NCBI GenBank assembly: GCA_019918135.1
Contig: WBZZ01004570.1
Span: 195,001-259,000 of the forward strand
Length of the DNA stretch: 64,000 bases
Origin: Paulinella micropora
Lineage: Eukaryota > Cercozoa > Imbricatea > Euglyphida > Paulinellidae
Direction of reading: 5' to 3'
The position numbers and the translations under genes were made by a program. The notes beneath the pieces were generated by a model. It was given only the letters and a program-made list of their open reading frames with translations. It searched no databases and had not been told where the DNA came from. Positions 1 through 11,100 of the stretch are shown here, in pieces; within the stretch, counting starts at the first letter, position 1, and each line of letters opens with the position of its first letter.

Positions 1-1219
1 GGTATAACAGGAAGCCACCAAACCCTACTTAACCATCTATCCAAGCCTGACTGTACCCGCTTCATCCCAGACATTATACCACTTACGGAATCCAAAATAA
101 CACCAGGTACACCACACACCACTTTCCAATCCCAACATACACATCTTACCATACCACCGATGTGTCCGTCTACTATAAAAACGACATGCACATCACAATT
201 TCTGAATCTAAAATCTCAAAAGCTTCTGGCATAATCATGCAGGTACACAGCACAGAACATAAAAATAATCCAATCCACACCATATTCCATATCTACAAAA
301 GACCACTCTCACAATCCTACGACGGCGCTTTCTTCCAAGAGCTCCAAAACTACATGCAAGGTATCCTCTCTACCTCCCCACACACTAGCATCACGACTGT
401 TGGTGACCTTAACCTTGACCTCTTGCGCCCTACCAAACAGGTATGTGACTTCCTTGCTGTCAATAACCTCTTCACCACAATCAAAAATCCCACTCGCAAA
501 GCAAAGAGCCATACACTGCTTGATGTAATCTTAACAACACTCAGCTGCGATATCACATCTGATGTTTTACCTACATGCATCTCTGACCACCCCATCTACG
601 CTATCTTTCACACCACAATCGCGCATAAGAAAAATAATAATAAAACCCTAAGTAATAAGAGATATGAAGATAAGAAGGAAATAATAACAGAAATAATTAA
701 TGAACTTAAGCAAGTTCTTGACCCAGAACTAAATAACGATACGCCTAATAATTATATAAATAAGATACATACAGTTATAAAGACAGTGGTAGAAAAGTAT
801 GAAAAACGTATAAAGAAGCGAAAATGGAAACCATGGTGCAATAATGAAACTAGAGCTATGATTAAGAAGCAAAGAGAACTGTATGAAATAAAAGTAGCAT
901 GCCCAGTTAAAAGTAATAGGATTAAGTATAATAAGCATAGAAATAAAACTAATAGAGAGATTAAGAAAGCTAATCAAGCATACATGACTGCCCTAATCGA
1001 AAATTAAGTCACGACCCAAAAAAACGTATGAATGCGTTGAGAAAGTTGATCCCACAGACACAGGGTCTGAAGACTTCGCCCACCCAGCTCCGCGTAGATG
1101 ATAAAGTAATCACCGACCTCAAAGGTATTGCCAATGCACTCAACAGACACTACACGACGGTCGGCTCCAAGGTCAGTGCCAAATCCCCCAAGAACATAAA
1201 GTCAGAGAAGAGGAAATAG
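1..1219 (+). pseudogene. LINE endonuclease region, 5' end cut by window edge
   Basis: This encodes the apurinic-like (EEP) endonuclease of a non-LTR retrotransposon, which nicks target DNA to prime reverse transcription. Reading from base 1, frame 1 gives a segment with IIPLTES (the catalytic Glu region). Coding then moves to a second frame (about 130-1004) with GDLNLDLL (Asp/Asn pair), SHTLLDVILT and ISDHPIYAIF (the terminal Ser-Asp-His). After a stop at 1005 the linker between endonuclease and reverse transcriptase continues at 1028-1219 (ANALNRHYTTVGSK), in the style of Jockey/CR1-type LINEs. At least two frame breaks are visible, so the copy is dead. The apparent start near 162 is a GTG inside the domain and is not a real start. 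Family assignment is firm; clade is not assigned. Confidence 0.85.
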
Positions 1220-1437
1220 ACCTAACACAGAAACAGCTGCCTACCTTTTAACTCAAACGCATTTTGCAGGATGATGTAGTCGAGACACTGAAAGCAATAA
1301 ACAGAAACAAAGCAGAAGATATAAACAAAATAAAGCCAGCCATAATGCAAGACCTGCACTAAAAATAACTAAAGTTATTGAAATATATATATCTGTACTT
1401 TGCATTATAAACCATAACAAAGCCTAGCCACAGCTTT
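1220..1437 (+). pseudogene. LINE reverse transcriptase N-terminal part, interrupted
   Basis: Right after the endonuclease linker, a shifted frame reads through a segment typical of the start of a LINE reverse transcriptase (VVETLKAINRNKAEDINKI). It decays into stops near 1360-1400. The remainder of the domain resumes only at about 2042, beyond a tetranucleotide-flanked insertion. Part of the connecting sequence seems to be missing, so the insertion event, or slippage in the repeats, also removed bases. Confidence 0.6.
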
Positions 1438-1964
1438 ATCTATTATCTATCTATCTATCTATCTATATATCCATCCCTGGAGACGGTCTCTGCCACTGGC
1501 AACTCAGCCTAGGGTTCAGATCTAACTATCTCCTACAATGACGATTTTGTGTCCGCCGTTAATCGCGCGCAGCGCAAGGGCTAAACAGGCAACCAACTCC
1601 TGACCATGGCTGATGAAGTTGGGGCGTGATGCAAAGGGTTGATGAAGTCGGGGTTGTAGAAAGGTAACTCACAACGAGCGTGAACTCCTGAAACCTCGAC
1701 TTGCTCATGGCATCATCTCCTTAGGGCACGCGCTCCTGGGGAGTGTTCTAGTGTTGTCCCGTATAGTTCAAAAGGGCTCGGCTACCTTTCGGCTTGAACT
1801 GGGCACAGACACCAACCACAGCGAGACAGTGGTTGGTGTGCAGCTTGGCCGGTGCTGAAAGTTCTTGTCCGGGGGTAGTATAGGAGGCCATGGCTTTTCA
1901 AGCTAAGCCACGCCCATAGATTAAACATTAAACATATCTATATATCTATCTATCTATCTAGCTA

Positions 1965-2024
<60 letters not shown>

Positions 2025-2034
2025 ATCAGATATC
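1438..2034. mobile_element. Insert flanked by (TATC)n inside the LINE
   Basis: About 445 bp of non-coding, moderately GC-rich sequence (roughly 1481-1925) lies between two TATC/TCTA microsatellites (about 1439-1480 and 1932-2023) and splits the LINE reverse transcriptase. It contains a pair of inverted stretches around CACCAACCACAG and GTGGTTGGTGTG (about 1810-1842) that could form a hairpin. No open frame was seen. A short non-autonomous element that lands in, or carries, a tetranucleotide repeat is the best reading, but its family is not recognised. Confidence 0.5.
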
Positions 2035-2041
2035 AGATACA

Positions 2042-3219
2042 CACGACAAATCAAAGCTAAAGATAGAACGCTACCTGAGAACTACAGACCTATCTCGCTA
2101 CTGCCGATCATCGCTAAGGTCTTTGACACTATACTCAACAAGCAACTGATGACCCACCTTACCAGGTACGACATCCTCTCCCGAACTCAATATGCTTTCC
2201 GACCACATTCGAACACAACAATCACCACGCAAACCATCTTAAACCACATCCAAAACCTCAAAGGCCCAGGACGGTATGTGCTTATCGACCTATCGAAAGC
2301 TTATGACACCATCGATCATGACTCATCCATAAACTACGAAATAATATAAATTTTAGCGATAACACCACTACCTTTTTCAAATCATACCTCACAAAACGAT
2401 ACCAAACCGTATTTACCCAATATGCTCGTTCCTACCCACGCAAGATCACACATGGGATCCTGCAAGGTAGCACACTCTCAACAACGCTCTTCATTTTATG
2501 CATCAACGATATTATACTCTCACTGACACACGGGAAAGTCGTTGCATATGCAGATGACACCACACTCATCATTGCTGCTAAGAATAAAGGAGCAACTCCA
2601 AGAACAAGCACAAACTGACACAACTAACCTTGTCCGTTACTTCCACAGACATAACCTAGTACCCAACCCCACCAAAACCACCTACACCATCTTCCACAAG
2701 CATGAACAGAAGGTGCAGCTCGACTTGACTATCGACGGCCAGAGGCTCCAACAAGAACGAAAGGTAAAAGTAAGTACAATCATCCAAAGCAACCTGTCCT
2801 TCCGTGAACATATACAATCTATTGTCGTCCGTCTTCAACCGTTTGTCCAAATGTTTCGCTATGTGAACAGCCTACTTCCCACCCATATTCTCCTCCAACT
2901 CTACTATGCACATGTATACCCCCTACTTATGTATGGTACCTCTATATGGGGATCTGATGAATACAACACCATTATACGTCCACTCATTATCATCCAAAAA
3001 CGTATAGTCCGTCTGATCTGCCTCAAATCATGGATAACACCTACCAAACTACTTTTTGCCAAACTACGCCTACTCAACATAATTAACATGTATAAATATA
3101 GCGTATGCATGGATGCACACTCCCTTATTTACCCAGCCTTCAAGGCTTTCCTACCCCTCCACTACAACAATATCCGACCAATTACAGCTGTTCATAACTA
3201 CAACACTAGGCGATCATAA
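2042..3219 (+). pseudogene. LINE reverse transcriptase, C-terminal part
   Basis: This is the reverse transcriptase of the same LINE. In order it shows LPENYRPISLLPIIAKVFD (block 1/2, upstream of 2149), YAFRPHSNT, and LIDLSKAYDTIDHD with the first catalytic Asp (2280-2325). A frameshift follows near 2330-2350. GILQGSTLSTTLF (about 2455-2495) and VAYADDTTLII with the YADD box (about 2540-2580) come next. From 2542 to 3219 the thumb and C-terminal region run in one frame (NPTKTTYTIFH, then a LYYAHVYPLLMYG segment). Motifs are intact, but the frame is broken at 2340 and the upstream part is disrupted, so no complete enzyme is encoded. Confidence 0.85.
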
Positions 3220-3600
3220 GGAAACACATGTACAACGACTCTAAGACGGGTCATCAGTACAGCAGAGCCACACAAGCACAATGGGATAAGCTACCAGAAC
3301 ATCTGAGAGACAAAGCTGAATTCAAAACTGAACTCAAGGCGTATCTCTTACAGCTGCAGCAATCATAACACTGCCTACGGGCCTAAAGAGGCGTTGGACA
3401 CCTCGTCATCAGATGATACCTGAGTGTGGGACAAGTTCAGCGTTGACCACATCCTAAGCCGGAGTGTGGTTAGCCAAACCCCCTTGGGGAGTCACCTCGT
3501 GTCTTCCAGCTTTTGTGAGCACCGCCGTTATATATACAACTGACTAGGATTATAATACCCTCAGCGTATATATATACATATATATATATATATTTAATAT
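3220..3600 (+). mobile_element. 3' end of the first LINE
   Basis: Non-coding continuation of the LINE after its last readable codons. Weak coding similarity continues to about 3366. A GC-richer segment follows (GGAGTGTGGTTAGCC and GGGGAGTCACC around 3450-3495), and it ends in a (TA)n-rich tract starting near 3568. The 3' boundary is uncertain because no target duplication was found. Confidence 0.45.
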
Positions 3601-3843
3601 ATATATATATATACATACATATGTATATAATATTATAATATATCTAAACATGTTTACCTCGACCTTTTTTTTTATTACTAACTTCATATGTATGTGTATA
3701 TGTATATATATTATATGTATAATATATATTACCTTTTTATGTCATTTCATTTTTACTTTTATTTTCTTCCTTATTTTATTTTTATTTTATTTTTAATACT
3801 TTCAATCTATTTTTATTTTATTTTAATATGTTTAATAATTTAA
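3601..3843. repeat. AT-rich low-complexity tract
   Basis: Nearly pure A/T with TATATA and TTTTATT runs. No gene, RNA or recognisable element was seen. Confidence 0.7.
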
Positions 3844-4072
3844 TTTTCATTATTATTAATAATTTGAGAAGTAGTCACCATCTAGTTAAATCAATAGCTC
3901 TTGAGCTAACGATTTGTATGGATGATCAGAAGTTAAATTTAACTTCATTAAATCGAATTTTCATTATTATTAATAATTTTGAGAAGTAGTCACCATCTAG
4001 TTAAATCAATAGCTCTTGAGCTAACGATTTGTATGGATGATCAGAAGTTAAATTTAACTTCATTAAATCGAA
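3844..4072. repeat. Tandem duplication of a 114-bp unit
   Basis: Two head-to-tail copies (3844-3957 and 3958-4072) are identical except for one extra T in a T-run of the second copy. The unit contains GAGAAGTAGTCACCATC and the palindromic AGCTCTTGAGCT. It is not protein coding. The near identity shows a recent duplication. Confidence 0.9.
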
Positions 4073-4192
4073 GGCCTAGGCCTAGTAGTAGTAGAAGCAG
4101 CAGCAGTGATTAATGAGACGGAGAAAGAGAACAAGAAGGAGAAGGAAAATAAGAAGGGCAAAGAGACGGCCTTGAGGGGCCCCGCCGGAGGC

Positions 4193-4225
<33 letters not shown>

Positions 4226-4300
4226 CGTTTAAAATGCTAGGAATTCATATAAATATTTACATACATAGAAAAATATAAGGAATTTTTCATAAATTTGAAC
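4073..4300. other. Unassigned spacer with AGC/GAGA-rich DNA and a 29-base T-run
   Basis: Contains AGTAGTAG and AGCAGCAG triplets, a purine-rich stretch, and a GC-rich end (GGGGCCCCGCCGGAGGCGA) that abuts a poly(T) of about 29 bases (4196-4225). That arrangement would fit a minus-strand poly(A) tail. Nothing coding was seen. Confidence 0.4.
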
Positions 4301-4372
4301 GGTACCGCACGATACGTAGCTATACGTACGTATCGTGCGGTACCACACGTATCGTGCGGTACCGCGGTACCG
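4301..4372. repeat. Perfect 18-bp inverted repeat plus third copy (GGTACCGCACGATACGTA)
   Basis: The left arm 4301-4318 is the exact reverse complement of 4327-4344, with an 8-base spacer. Another copy of the right-arm core lies at 4348-4363 and runs into the palindrome GGTACCGCGGTACC. This could be a transposon terminus, a protein-binding site cluster or a cruciform. No second copy exists elsewhere in the window. Confidence 0.85.
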
Positions 4373-4792
4373 TATCTAGATAACGCCTGTGGATGTTATG
4401 GCAGCCACACCATCCACGGTTTTGAAGGAAAGGCAAGAAAAGAGAAGAAAAGTAAGGAAAGAAAAGAACTGAAAGAAAAGAAAAAGGAATATGTAAAGTA
4501 AGTCTAGGGTGAAAACTGTGTTCTGAAAAGAAAGAGGGGGAAAGAAAAAAACACCCGAAGCAAGAAAAAAACACCCGAAGCAAAGAATGTGGCTGACATT
4601 CACAGGTGGACAACAAACGGTTCTCTGTGGAACCTCGCAGCGGTGCCACCAGTGCAGGTCTGAGGCCCGACTGATGATCGTGCAGGAATGGTTTTTCATC
4701 TTGATTACTTTGTTGTATGCATAAATTGGTGCGAAAATTTTCTCTCTTCTCCCTCCCTTCCAAACTTCTTTTTATGCATGTCCAAATGGTTT

Positions 4793-4835
<43 letters not shown>
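4373..4835. other. Unassigned sequence ending in a T-run
   Basis: Purine-rich 4430-4600, then a short unique-looking segment (about 4600-4790) ending with TTATGCATGTCCAAATGG before a T-run. The same end recurs at about 37545-37560 next to another T-run, so this is probably the 3' end of an A-tailed element on the minus strand. Open frames here are low-complexity only. Confidence 0.4.
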
Positions 4836-5877
4836 CCAGTAAGCAAGGTTTAATGAGAAAAAGACGAAAGAAAAATGAAGAAGAGCCTAATTCAAATGAA
4901 TTCTGGTTCCAAGGAACGACAGTACAAGCTCATAAGGAAATCTGGAACTAAGGTTCAACAGAAAGCTCCTGGAAAGAGTAATATAGAAGGGGTAAGAAAG
5001 AGGAAAAAGATAGAAAGAAAGAAAGGAAAAAGGGAGCTAACATAGTGAGGGTGCCTTTGGGCGTCAGTTCTGTTGAAGTTGATGAAGCGGACGTGGTCTC
5101 TACTTAGAGATTGCGCACTCCCCTCGACAACAATTGTTGGTTTCGCTCATGGGTTTGTGAAGGCTGAGTTTGGACGCGTGCTGCGAGACTGGGACTGAAG
5201 GCTGGCTTTTTTCTGAAGGCAGCCAGAGGTGTCATGTTCGAGCAACAAGCGTGTTGGGTTGAGAGTCCAGAATGAGAAATGCAGAAAGCGAAGTGGGAGG
5301 TCCAGACTAAAGAAAAAGCGAGGAAAAGAAGATAGAAGAACAAAAACAGTAAAGAAGGAAAACAGGGGGAAAAAACAAAAGAGAAAAGGAACAAAGAACA
5401 AGACAAACAAAAGAAAGAAACAAATAACCAGAACAAAAGAGACAAAAACAAAAACAAAACAAAAAAGACAACAAAAGAGGCAGCAACAAGCACAAAAAAG
5501 CAAAACAAACAAACAAACAAACGCAAGGCCAGACAGTAGCAGGGGAGACGATACTGAACTAGAAGGCAAGAATGGAAAGCGCCAGAGAAGGTAAGACGTA
5601 ACAAGCATAGGCGCAAGTGAGATCAATTGACAGTCAGTGAGACAGCCCTTAAGGAAACTGCAGCACCTAACGCAATTCACTCGCACCCGGAGGCTATCGT
5701 AGCCAGGAGGGTGGTGTGCAGAGCGTAGTAAGGCTCGACGTGGCGTAGTCGCGACGCGATTATGCCGAGTGCTGCAATATCCATAAGGACAGGCCCAAGC
5801 CTGGCAACCTCACAGACATGCAGCCTCAAGCAAGTCGAGCCAAACCACTCCGCACCCCACCCCCATAGACCAGAAGA
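4836..5877 (-). mobile_element. Family D retroelement copy 1 (A-tailed)
   Basis: The left end, CAGTAAGCAAGGTTTAATGA, follows a T-run of about 35 bases. On the minus strand this is a 3' end, CCTTGCTTACTG, followed by poly(A). Going right come a conserved GAATTCTGGTTCCAAGGAAC block, a long GA/AAAC-rich tract, and a conserved GC-richer block (about 5590-5870) with GACAGCCCTTAAGGAAACTG and CGCGACGCGATTATGCC. No credible protein is encoded: the long frames are Phe/Leu/Ser low-complexity readings of the purine tract. It lacks the far right part seen in the longest copies. Confidence 0.75.
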
Positions 5878-5879
5878 AA

Positions 5880-6290
5880 AAGGTTTAATGAGAAAGAGAC
5901 AATAGAAAAAAGAAGAGCCTAATTCAAAAGAATTCTGGTTCCAAGGAACAACAGTACAAGCTCATAAGGAAATCTGGAACTAAGGTTCAACAGAAAGCTC
6001 CTGGAAAGAATAATATGGAAGAGAAAAGAAAGAGAGAAAGAAAGACAGAAAGAAAGAAAGACAGAAAGAAAGAAAGACAGAAAGAAAGAAAGGAAGAAAG
6101 AGAAAAGAAAAACCAGGAAAAGAAAAGAAAACGGAGAAACAAATAGGAGCGAAGAAAGAAAAAAGCAAAAAACAAAAAAGGAGCAAGAACAAAAGATAAG
6201 AGAAACAAAAGAAACAGACAAACAAGCGAAACAAAAGAAACAAAAACAAAACAAAAACAATTCAAAAACAATACAAAAAGGCAACAATAG
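5880..6290 (-). mobile_element. Family D copy 2, 5'-truncated
   Basis: Starts inside the conserved left end (AAGGTTTAATGAG) and runs through the GA-rich tract, then stops at a T-run (6291-6310) before the GC-richer block. In minus orientation this is a 5'-truncated copy, as expected for target-primed reverse transcription. Confidence 0.7.
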
Positions 6291-6310
6291 TTTTTTTTTG
6301 TTTTTTTTTT

Positions 6311-7262
6311 ACAGTAAGCAAGGTTTAATGAGAATGAGACGAAAGAAGAATAAAGAAGAGCCTAATTCAAATGAATTCTGGTTCCAAGGAACGACAGTAC
6401 AAGCTCATCAGGAAATCTGGAACTAAGGTTCAACAGAAAGCTCCTGGAAAGAATAATATAGAAGAGAAAAGAAAGAAAGAAAGAAAGACAGAAAGAAAGA
6501 AAGGAAGAAAGAGGAAAGAAAAAACCAGGAAAAGAAAAGAAACGGAGTAACAAAGAAGAGCGAAGAAAGAAGAAAAAAAAACCCAAAAAAAACAAAAAAC
6601 AAAAGAAACAAAAGAAACAGACAAACAAGCGAAACAAAAGAAACAAAAACAAAACAAAAAGGCAACAAAAGACGCAGCAACAAACACAAAAAGCAAAACA
6701 AACAAACAAACAAACACAAGGCCAGACAGTAGCAGGGGAGACGATACTGAACTAGAAGGAAAGAGCGGAAAGTGCCAGAAAAAGGTAAGACATAACTAAC
6801 ATGGGCGCAAGTGAGATCAATTGACAATCAGTGAGACAGCCCTTAGGGAAACTGCAGCACCTAACGCAATTCACTCGCACCCGGAGCCAGGAGGGTGGTG
6901 TGCAGAGCGTAGTAAGGCTCGACGTGGCGAACTCGCGACGCGATTATGCCGAGTGCTGCAGTATCCATAAGGACCAGCTCAAGCCTGGCAACCTCATAGA
7001 CATGCAGCCTCAAGCTAGTCGAGCCAAACCACTCCGCAACCCACCCCCCTCATAGAACAGAATAAACTCCACAAGCCACAAACATAGACATACAGAAGAG
7101 CCATGCCAGAACAAGCCCAGGCCTAACAAGCAGCAATAGATAGGAAGAACGAAGAAGAAAGAAGAAACAAAAGGGGAAAAGAAAGAAAAAGAAAAGAAGG
7201 AAAAAGAAGAAAGGTAAAAATAGAGACAAAAGAAATAATAAAAGTAAAAGTTATAAAAATAA
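6311..7262 (-). mobile_element. Family D copy 3
   Basis: Preceded by a T-run and ACAGTAAGCAAGG, this copy contains the left block, the purine-rich tract and the conserved GC-richer block (about 6720-7060), then a purine-rich right part ending near 7262, where family B begins. It carries small indels relative to copy 1. Confidence 0.75.
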
Positions 7263-7268
7263 TATGTA

Positions 7269-7440
7269 TGTATCGTCTGCCAATTGCTGAGCCAAAAGGC
7301 CATGTGCATCCAGTCCTCCATTCCATAAGGAAAGTCTCCACACCAATCGGTGGAATAAAGGAAGTGACGGCATAGAACATTCCTCTAGGAGCTTTATACC
7401 AATCAGCCCATGGAAAGGGACCGATGGCCTATGTACTCCC
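7269..7440 (-). mobile_element. Family B short element, copy 1
   Basis: About 170-bp non-autonomous element on the minus strand. It starts (5') at AGGGAGTACATAGGCC, has TGGGCTGATTGG (A-box-like), and ends (3') in GATGCACATGGCC and CAATTGGCAG before the tail. It recurs at 26239-26410, 30026-30200, 38569-38750, 38774-38930 and 39007-39180. Its 3' end resembles that of the SINE and LINE here. Confidence 0.7.
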
Positions 7441-7479
<39 letters not shown>

Positions 7480-7747
7480 GTGCTTCTCTGTCAATGGCTG
7501 ATGCATTTCTGCACATGCGCCTCCATCGTCTCACCCGTGAGGGGAGTACGAAGAATTGACGATAAGCTCTAATGACACCCCCGCAAGGGCAGTTCCAACA
7601 CTTCCAGACGGGCCGGTATGTTCAATGAAAATACTGGTCCAGAAATAGACCGATATGTTCAATGAAAATACTGGTGGCACCGACGGGAATCGAACTGGCG
7701 ACAGGGCCCAGATGGTAGAACTTGACCACTGGGCTATCACGGTGTCC

Positions 7748-7748
<1 letters not shown>
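7480..7748 (-). mobile_element. tRNA-derived SINE (family A), copy 1
   Basis: In minus orientation the head reads like a tRNA gene: A box TAGCCCAGTGG and B box GTTCGATTC, and outer segments that can pair as an acceptor stem (GGCACCG/CGGTGCC in the best copies). A body follows with a duplicated segment of about 38 bp (CAGTATTTTCATTGAACATA) and a 3' end TGGAGGCGCATG, CAGCCATTGACAGAGAAGC and (ATT)n. RNA polymerase III transcription is inferred from the boxes. Flanked by (AAT)n on both sides in plus-strand reading. Confidence 0.9.
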
Positions 7749-7808
<60 letters not shown>

Positions 7809-8076
7809 GTGCTTCTCTGTCAATGGCTGATGCATTTCTGCACATGCGCCTCCATCGTCTCACCCGTGAGGGGAGTACGAAGAATTGACGATAAGCTCTA
7901 ATGACACCCCCGCAAGGGCAGTTCCAACACTTCCAGACGGGCCGGTATGTTCAATGAAAATACTGGTCCAGAAATAGACCGGTATGTTCAATGAAAATAC
8001 TGGTGGCACCGACGGGAATCGAACTGGCGACAGGGCTCAGATGGTAGAACTTGACCACTGGGCTATCACGGTGTCC

Positions 8077-8077
<1 letters not shown>
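7809..8077 (-). mobile_element. tRNA-derived SINE, copy 2
   Basis: Near-identical to the copy at 7480-7748, with both 38-bp internal repeats and intact A and B boxes. Separated from it by about 60 bp of (AAT)n. Its head lies next to the (AAT)n that receives the tail of the first full-length LINE. Confidence 0.9.
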
Positions 8078-8116
<39 letters not shown>

Positions 8117-8117
<1 letters not shown>

Positions 8118-8176
8118 TAATAATAGACTTATCAGTCAATTGGCCTTTGATCCTGTCGGACATGTGCCTCCATTGG
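8117..8176 (-). promoter_or_regulatory. LINE 3' recognition tail (copy 1)
   Basis: In minus orientation: ATGGAGGCACATGTCC, a short variable part, GGCCAATTGACTGATAAG, then (TATTAT)n. The same core closes the SINE, families B, C and G and the fragment at 31089. By analogy with stringent-type LINEs that recognise their own RNA 3' end (inference), this is the candidate binding site for the reverse transcriptase. Confidence 0.65.
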
Positions 8177-11100
8177 TAGCACGGGACCGTTCGGTGACGC
8201 GGCTCCGCTCCAAAGACTCGACTGGCAGTGCAATGTGCAAATGAGCGTGCTGTGCATGTGCAAGTGGGTGCAAGGAGTGAGAGGAGTTATCTGCCGAGAA
8301 GAAGTCCGCGACGCTGCGCTGACCTCCACCTACAACAGATCTAGCCAGACATTCTACCTGACTAGGCCTTCCCCTCCTTCTACCCACCTCCTGAACGACC
8401 GTGAGGTCGATCACCTCCTCCTCCTCCTCCGCCCCCTCTGCCTCCCTGGTCTGCGCCTCCAACTCCTCCCACTCCTTCCAGATGGTGGCAACAAACCTTC
8501 CTAACTCCTCCTCCACCTCTTCTGGGACAGGGATAAACAAAACGCCGAGCATCGCCGCCATCTTTTCATCCTCCCCCTTCAGCCATTCCTCTTTGAAGAG
8601 CCTCATCTCCTCCTCTGCCTCCCGCAGTTCCCTGTGATAAAGCCCTCCTCGATTCAGCATGAGGGGCTGCCGGGCTTGCGCCTCATCGATAAACTTAAAC
8701 AGTGCCTCACGAGAGCTCGCAAACGTTGGGCAATGCAGCAGGAAGTGACGTAACGACTCGTTAACCTCAGTGCCACACAAGGCGAAACAGCTTGAGCAGT
8801 CCGGCGAGCATGAGCCAAATTTGGATCGGTAGAGGCGAAGGCGATTGTTGCAGCTCAACAATCGCCTTCTGATAAGGTTGTGACTTCCCCCCTCCAGCGC
8901 CCGCCAACGTGGGAAAGCAGAGCGGGAAGACATCTGGCTAAGCAGCACCCTAAGCCCATCAGAGGGCTTAGCCTGCCGCTCCCAGCCAGCTACTTCCTGC
9001 CGGACAGACCATTGCTTTACCACCTCGTTCCAGTTCGCCAGAGCGGCCCGCCAGTCCTTATCATCTACCGTGCCATCTTCGTTCACGACCCGCTTGAGCG
9101 CATCCAAGCCCTCCCGCAGCCTGTGATCTGCTAAGATCAAATTTTCCGTATCTTCCTTCCATTTGCACCGACCCGTGTTGTAAAGCCTGCGTGTTAGCGC
9201 TGTGTTGCCCAGTAACTCGATGCGCCCTAGGAACCGAAGCCGGGCCGCCTTGGCAAGGATGCTAAAACTCGGCGTGCGGCCTAAACCCCTGGTGATGCAG
9301 CCGCTTGTGCGCGTACCAACACCCAAGATGACCCGCAGGGGCGCTACCAACGCGCCCTCCAGCTTACTCAGCTTGTTGGCGCCCGGCAGATCCCAAAAAG
9401 CCGATGCGTAAAGCAACTTTGCGCCAACCATTTGCTGCCAATTCATCAGCCGAAGACGCGCTGGAACTTCATGGGCAATGCAGAGGGGGTAGCAGGCAGC
9501 CGTTCCCGCTACAGTGATTTCCGCCGCCCGCTTCGCTTGCGGTTTATCGGAGAGGGTGTCCGTGAGCAGAACTCCCAGGTATTTGTAGTGGTCGGTGACG
9601 TTGAGAACCTTGCCCCGGAACCTCACGCACGGGGGCGACTTTTTTGACTTGGCGTGCCCGTATATCGGCATGACTTCCGTCTTGCCCGGTTTCAGGTTGA
9701 TTTCAAGCCGATAGTCCTCCACGAATGTCGCCACGACATTTACAATCTGTTGAAGCTCCGTGACACTATGCGCAATTACCGCAACGTCGTCGGCGTAAAG
9801 CAGGGTCCGTATGTCTTCGATGCGGTTGAGGTCCTCGATCTCCAACTCTTTCGCGATTCGGACCGTTAGCTCATCCATGAAGACGTTGAACAGCGACGGT
9901 GACAACGGCGACCCTTGCTGAACTCCCATCTCTTCCAGCACTTCACCAGTGAGTTCGCCATCGACTAGCACTCGCGATGACGTTCTTCGGTAAAAACGCC
10001 GCAGAATGCGATAGAACTTGCCCTGTACCCCCATCTGGGTTAGCCTCTGAAACAACCCGGCCCGCCAAACCGTAGGGAATGCCTTTCTCAGATCCACGAA
10101 CAAAACGAAAGAACGGAGGCCAGCTTGTTGTCTAAGGCGCAGACGCTCCTTAAGGACAAAAATCTGGTCCCCCGTACTACGTTTTGGCCGGAACCCACCC
10201 TGCTCTGGGCGCAGCCTGCCCGGCTGATCGATGAAAGCCGTAAGCCTCGCCGCCATAAGGGACAGATACATCTTACCCAGACAGCTCAGAATCGCGATGT
10301 CTCTCCAATTTTCCGGATCGGTTGGGTCGCCTCCTTTTGGGATGTTGACGATAATCGCTTTGCCCCAGTCGCTGGGGGTGTATTCGCACGATTTCAACCA
10401 GTTGAAGAAGCGCACCAGAAAGCTCACAATCCGCGTGCCTCCGTACTTGAGCATCTCGTTCTTGATCTTATCCGGTGAGCACGCTTTGTGATTCTGGAGA
10501 TTTTCCTGGCAGAGCTCCACTTCCTTCTCGGTGTAATCATAGTCCAGCGGGCCCGTCTCAGTCCGGATCTCCTCGGCTTGCGCCATGGCCTCGAATTGGT
10601 CGCGCAGGTTGTCGTTATACTGGAAGGTTTCGCGGGCCTTCCGCTCGGGCTCAATCCGCGCTGCTTCCTCATCAGAACCGACTTCCTCTACACATGCATC
10701 CTCCAAAAACTGGTTTTCTTTGGGGACCACCATACGTCGGCGGTATTCTTCCCATTCTTGTAGTTTTTCCCGGAGTGTGCATGCCAGAGTGCCATCGGGC
10801 TTCCGAACAGGAGCAGAAGCGTTCGACCGCCGAACCCCGCCCAAACGCTTTGACAGCTTCCAGTACGTGGCCATGGTAGCGCTCCTGAAGTTGGCAGCGG
10901 TGTCATTCTGGACCCGCTTCCACGCTTGCTCCTTCTTCTCCTTGCATAACCTTCTGACCGCCTTCCTCGCTTCTTTATATCTTTGCCAGGCCTCTCGGTT
11001 GGCCTCATTCCTTCGCCAGAGGCCGTATGCCTCTCTCCGTCGCGCAATCGCTTCCCTAAGACTCTCATCAAACCATGCATTAGTAAACCCTGGCCTAATC

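Noticed and set aside
4320-4763. 147-codon minus-strand frame
   Set aside because: Spans a palindrome and purine-rich repeats; no domain and no similarity to other frames here.
5104-6827. Long minus-strand open frames rich in Phe, Leu, Ser and Cys (also at 16584, 26974, 27537, 31731, 33894, 35688)
   Set aside because: They are readings of the GA/AAAC-rich tract of family D; long only because the tract lacks stop words. Frames overlap and no conserved start or domain exists.
7680-7748. tRNA gene
   Set aside because: The tRNA-like head has both boxes, but it occurs over 15 times attached to the same SINE body, with a degenerate T-stem and variable anticodon arm; it is a SINE promoter.
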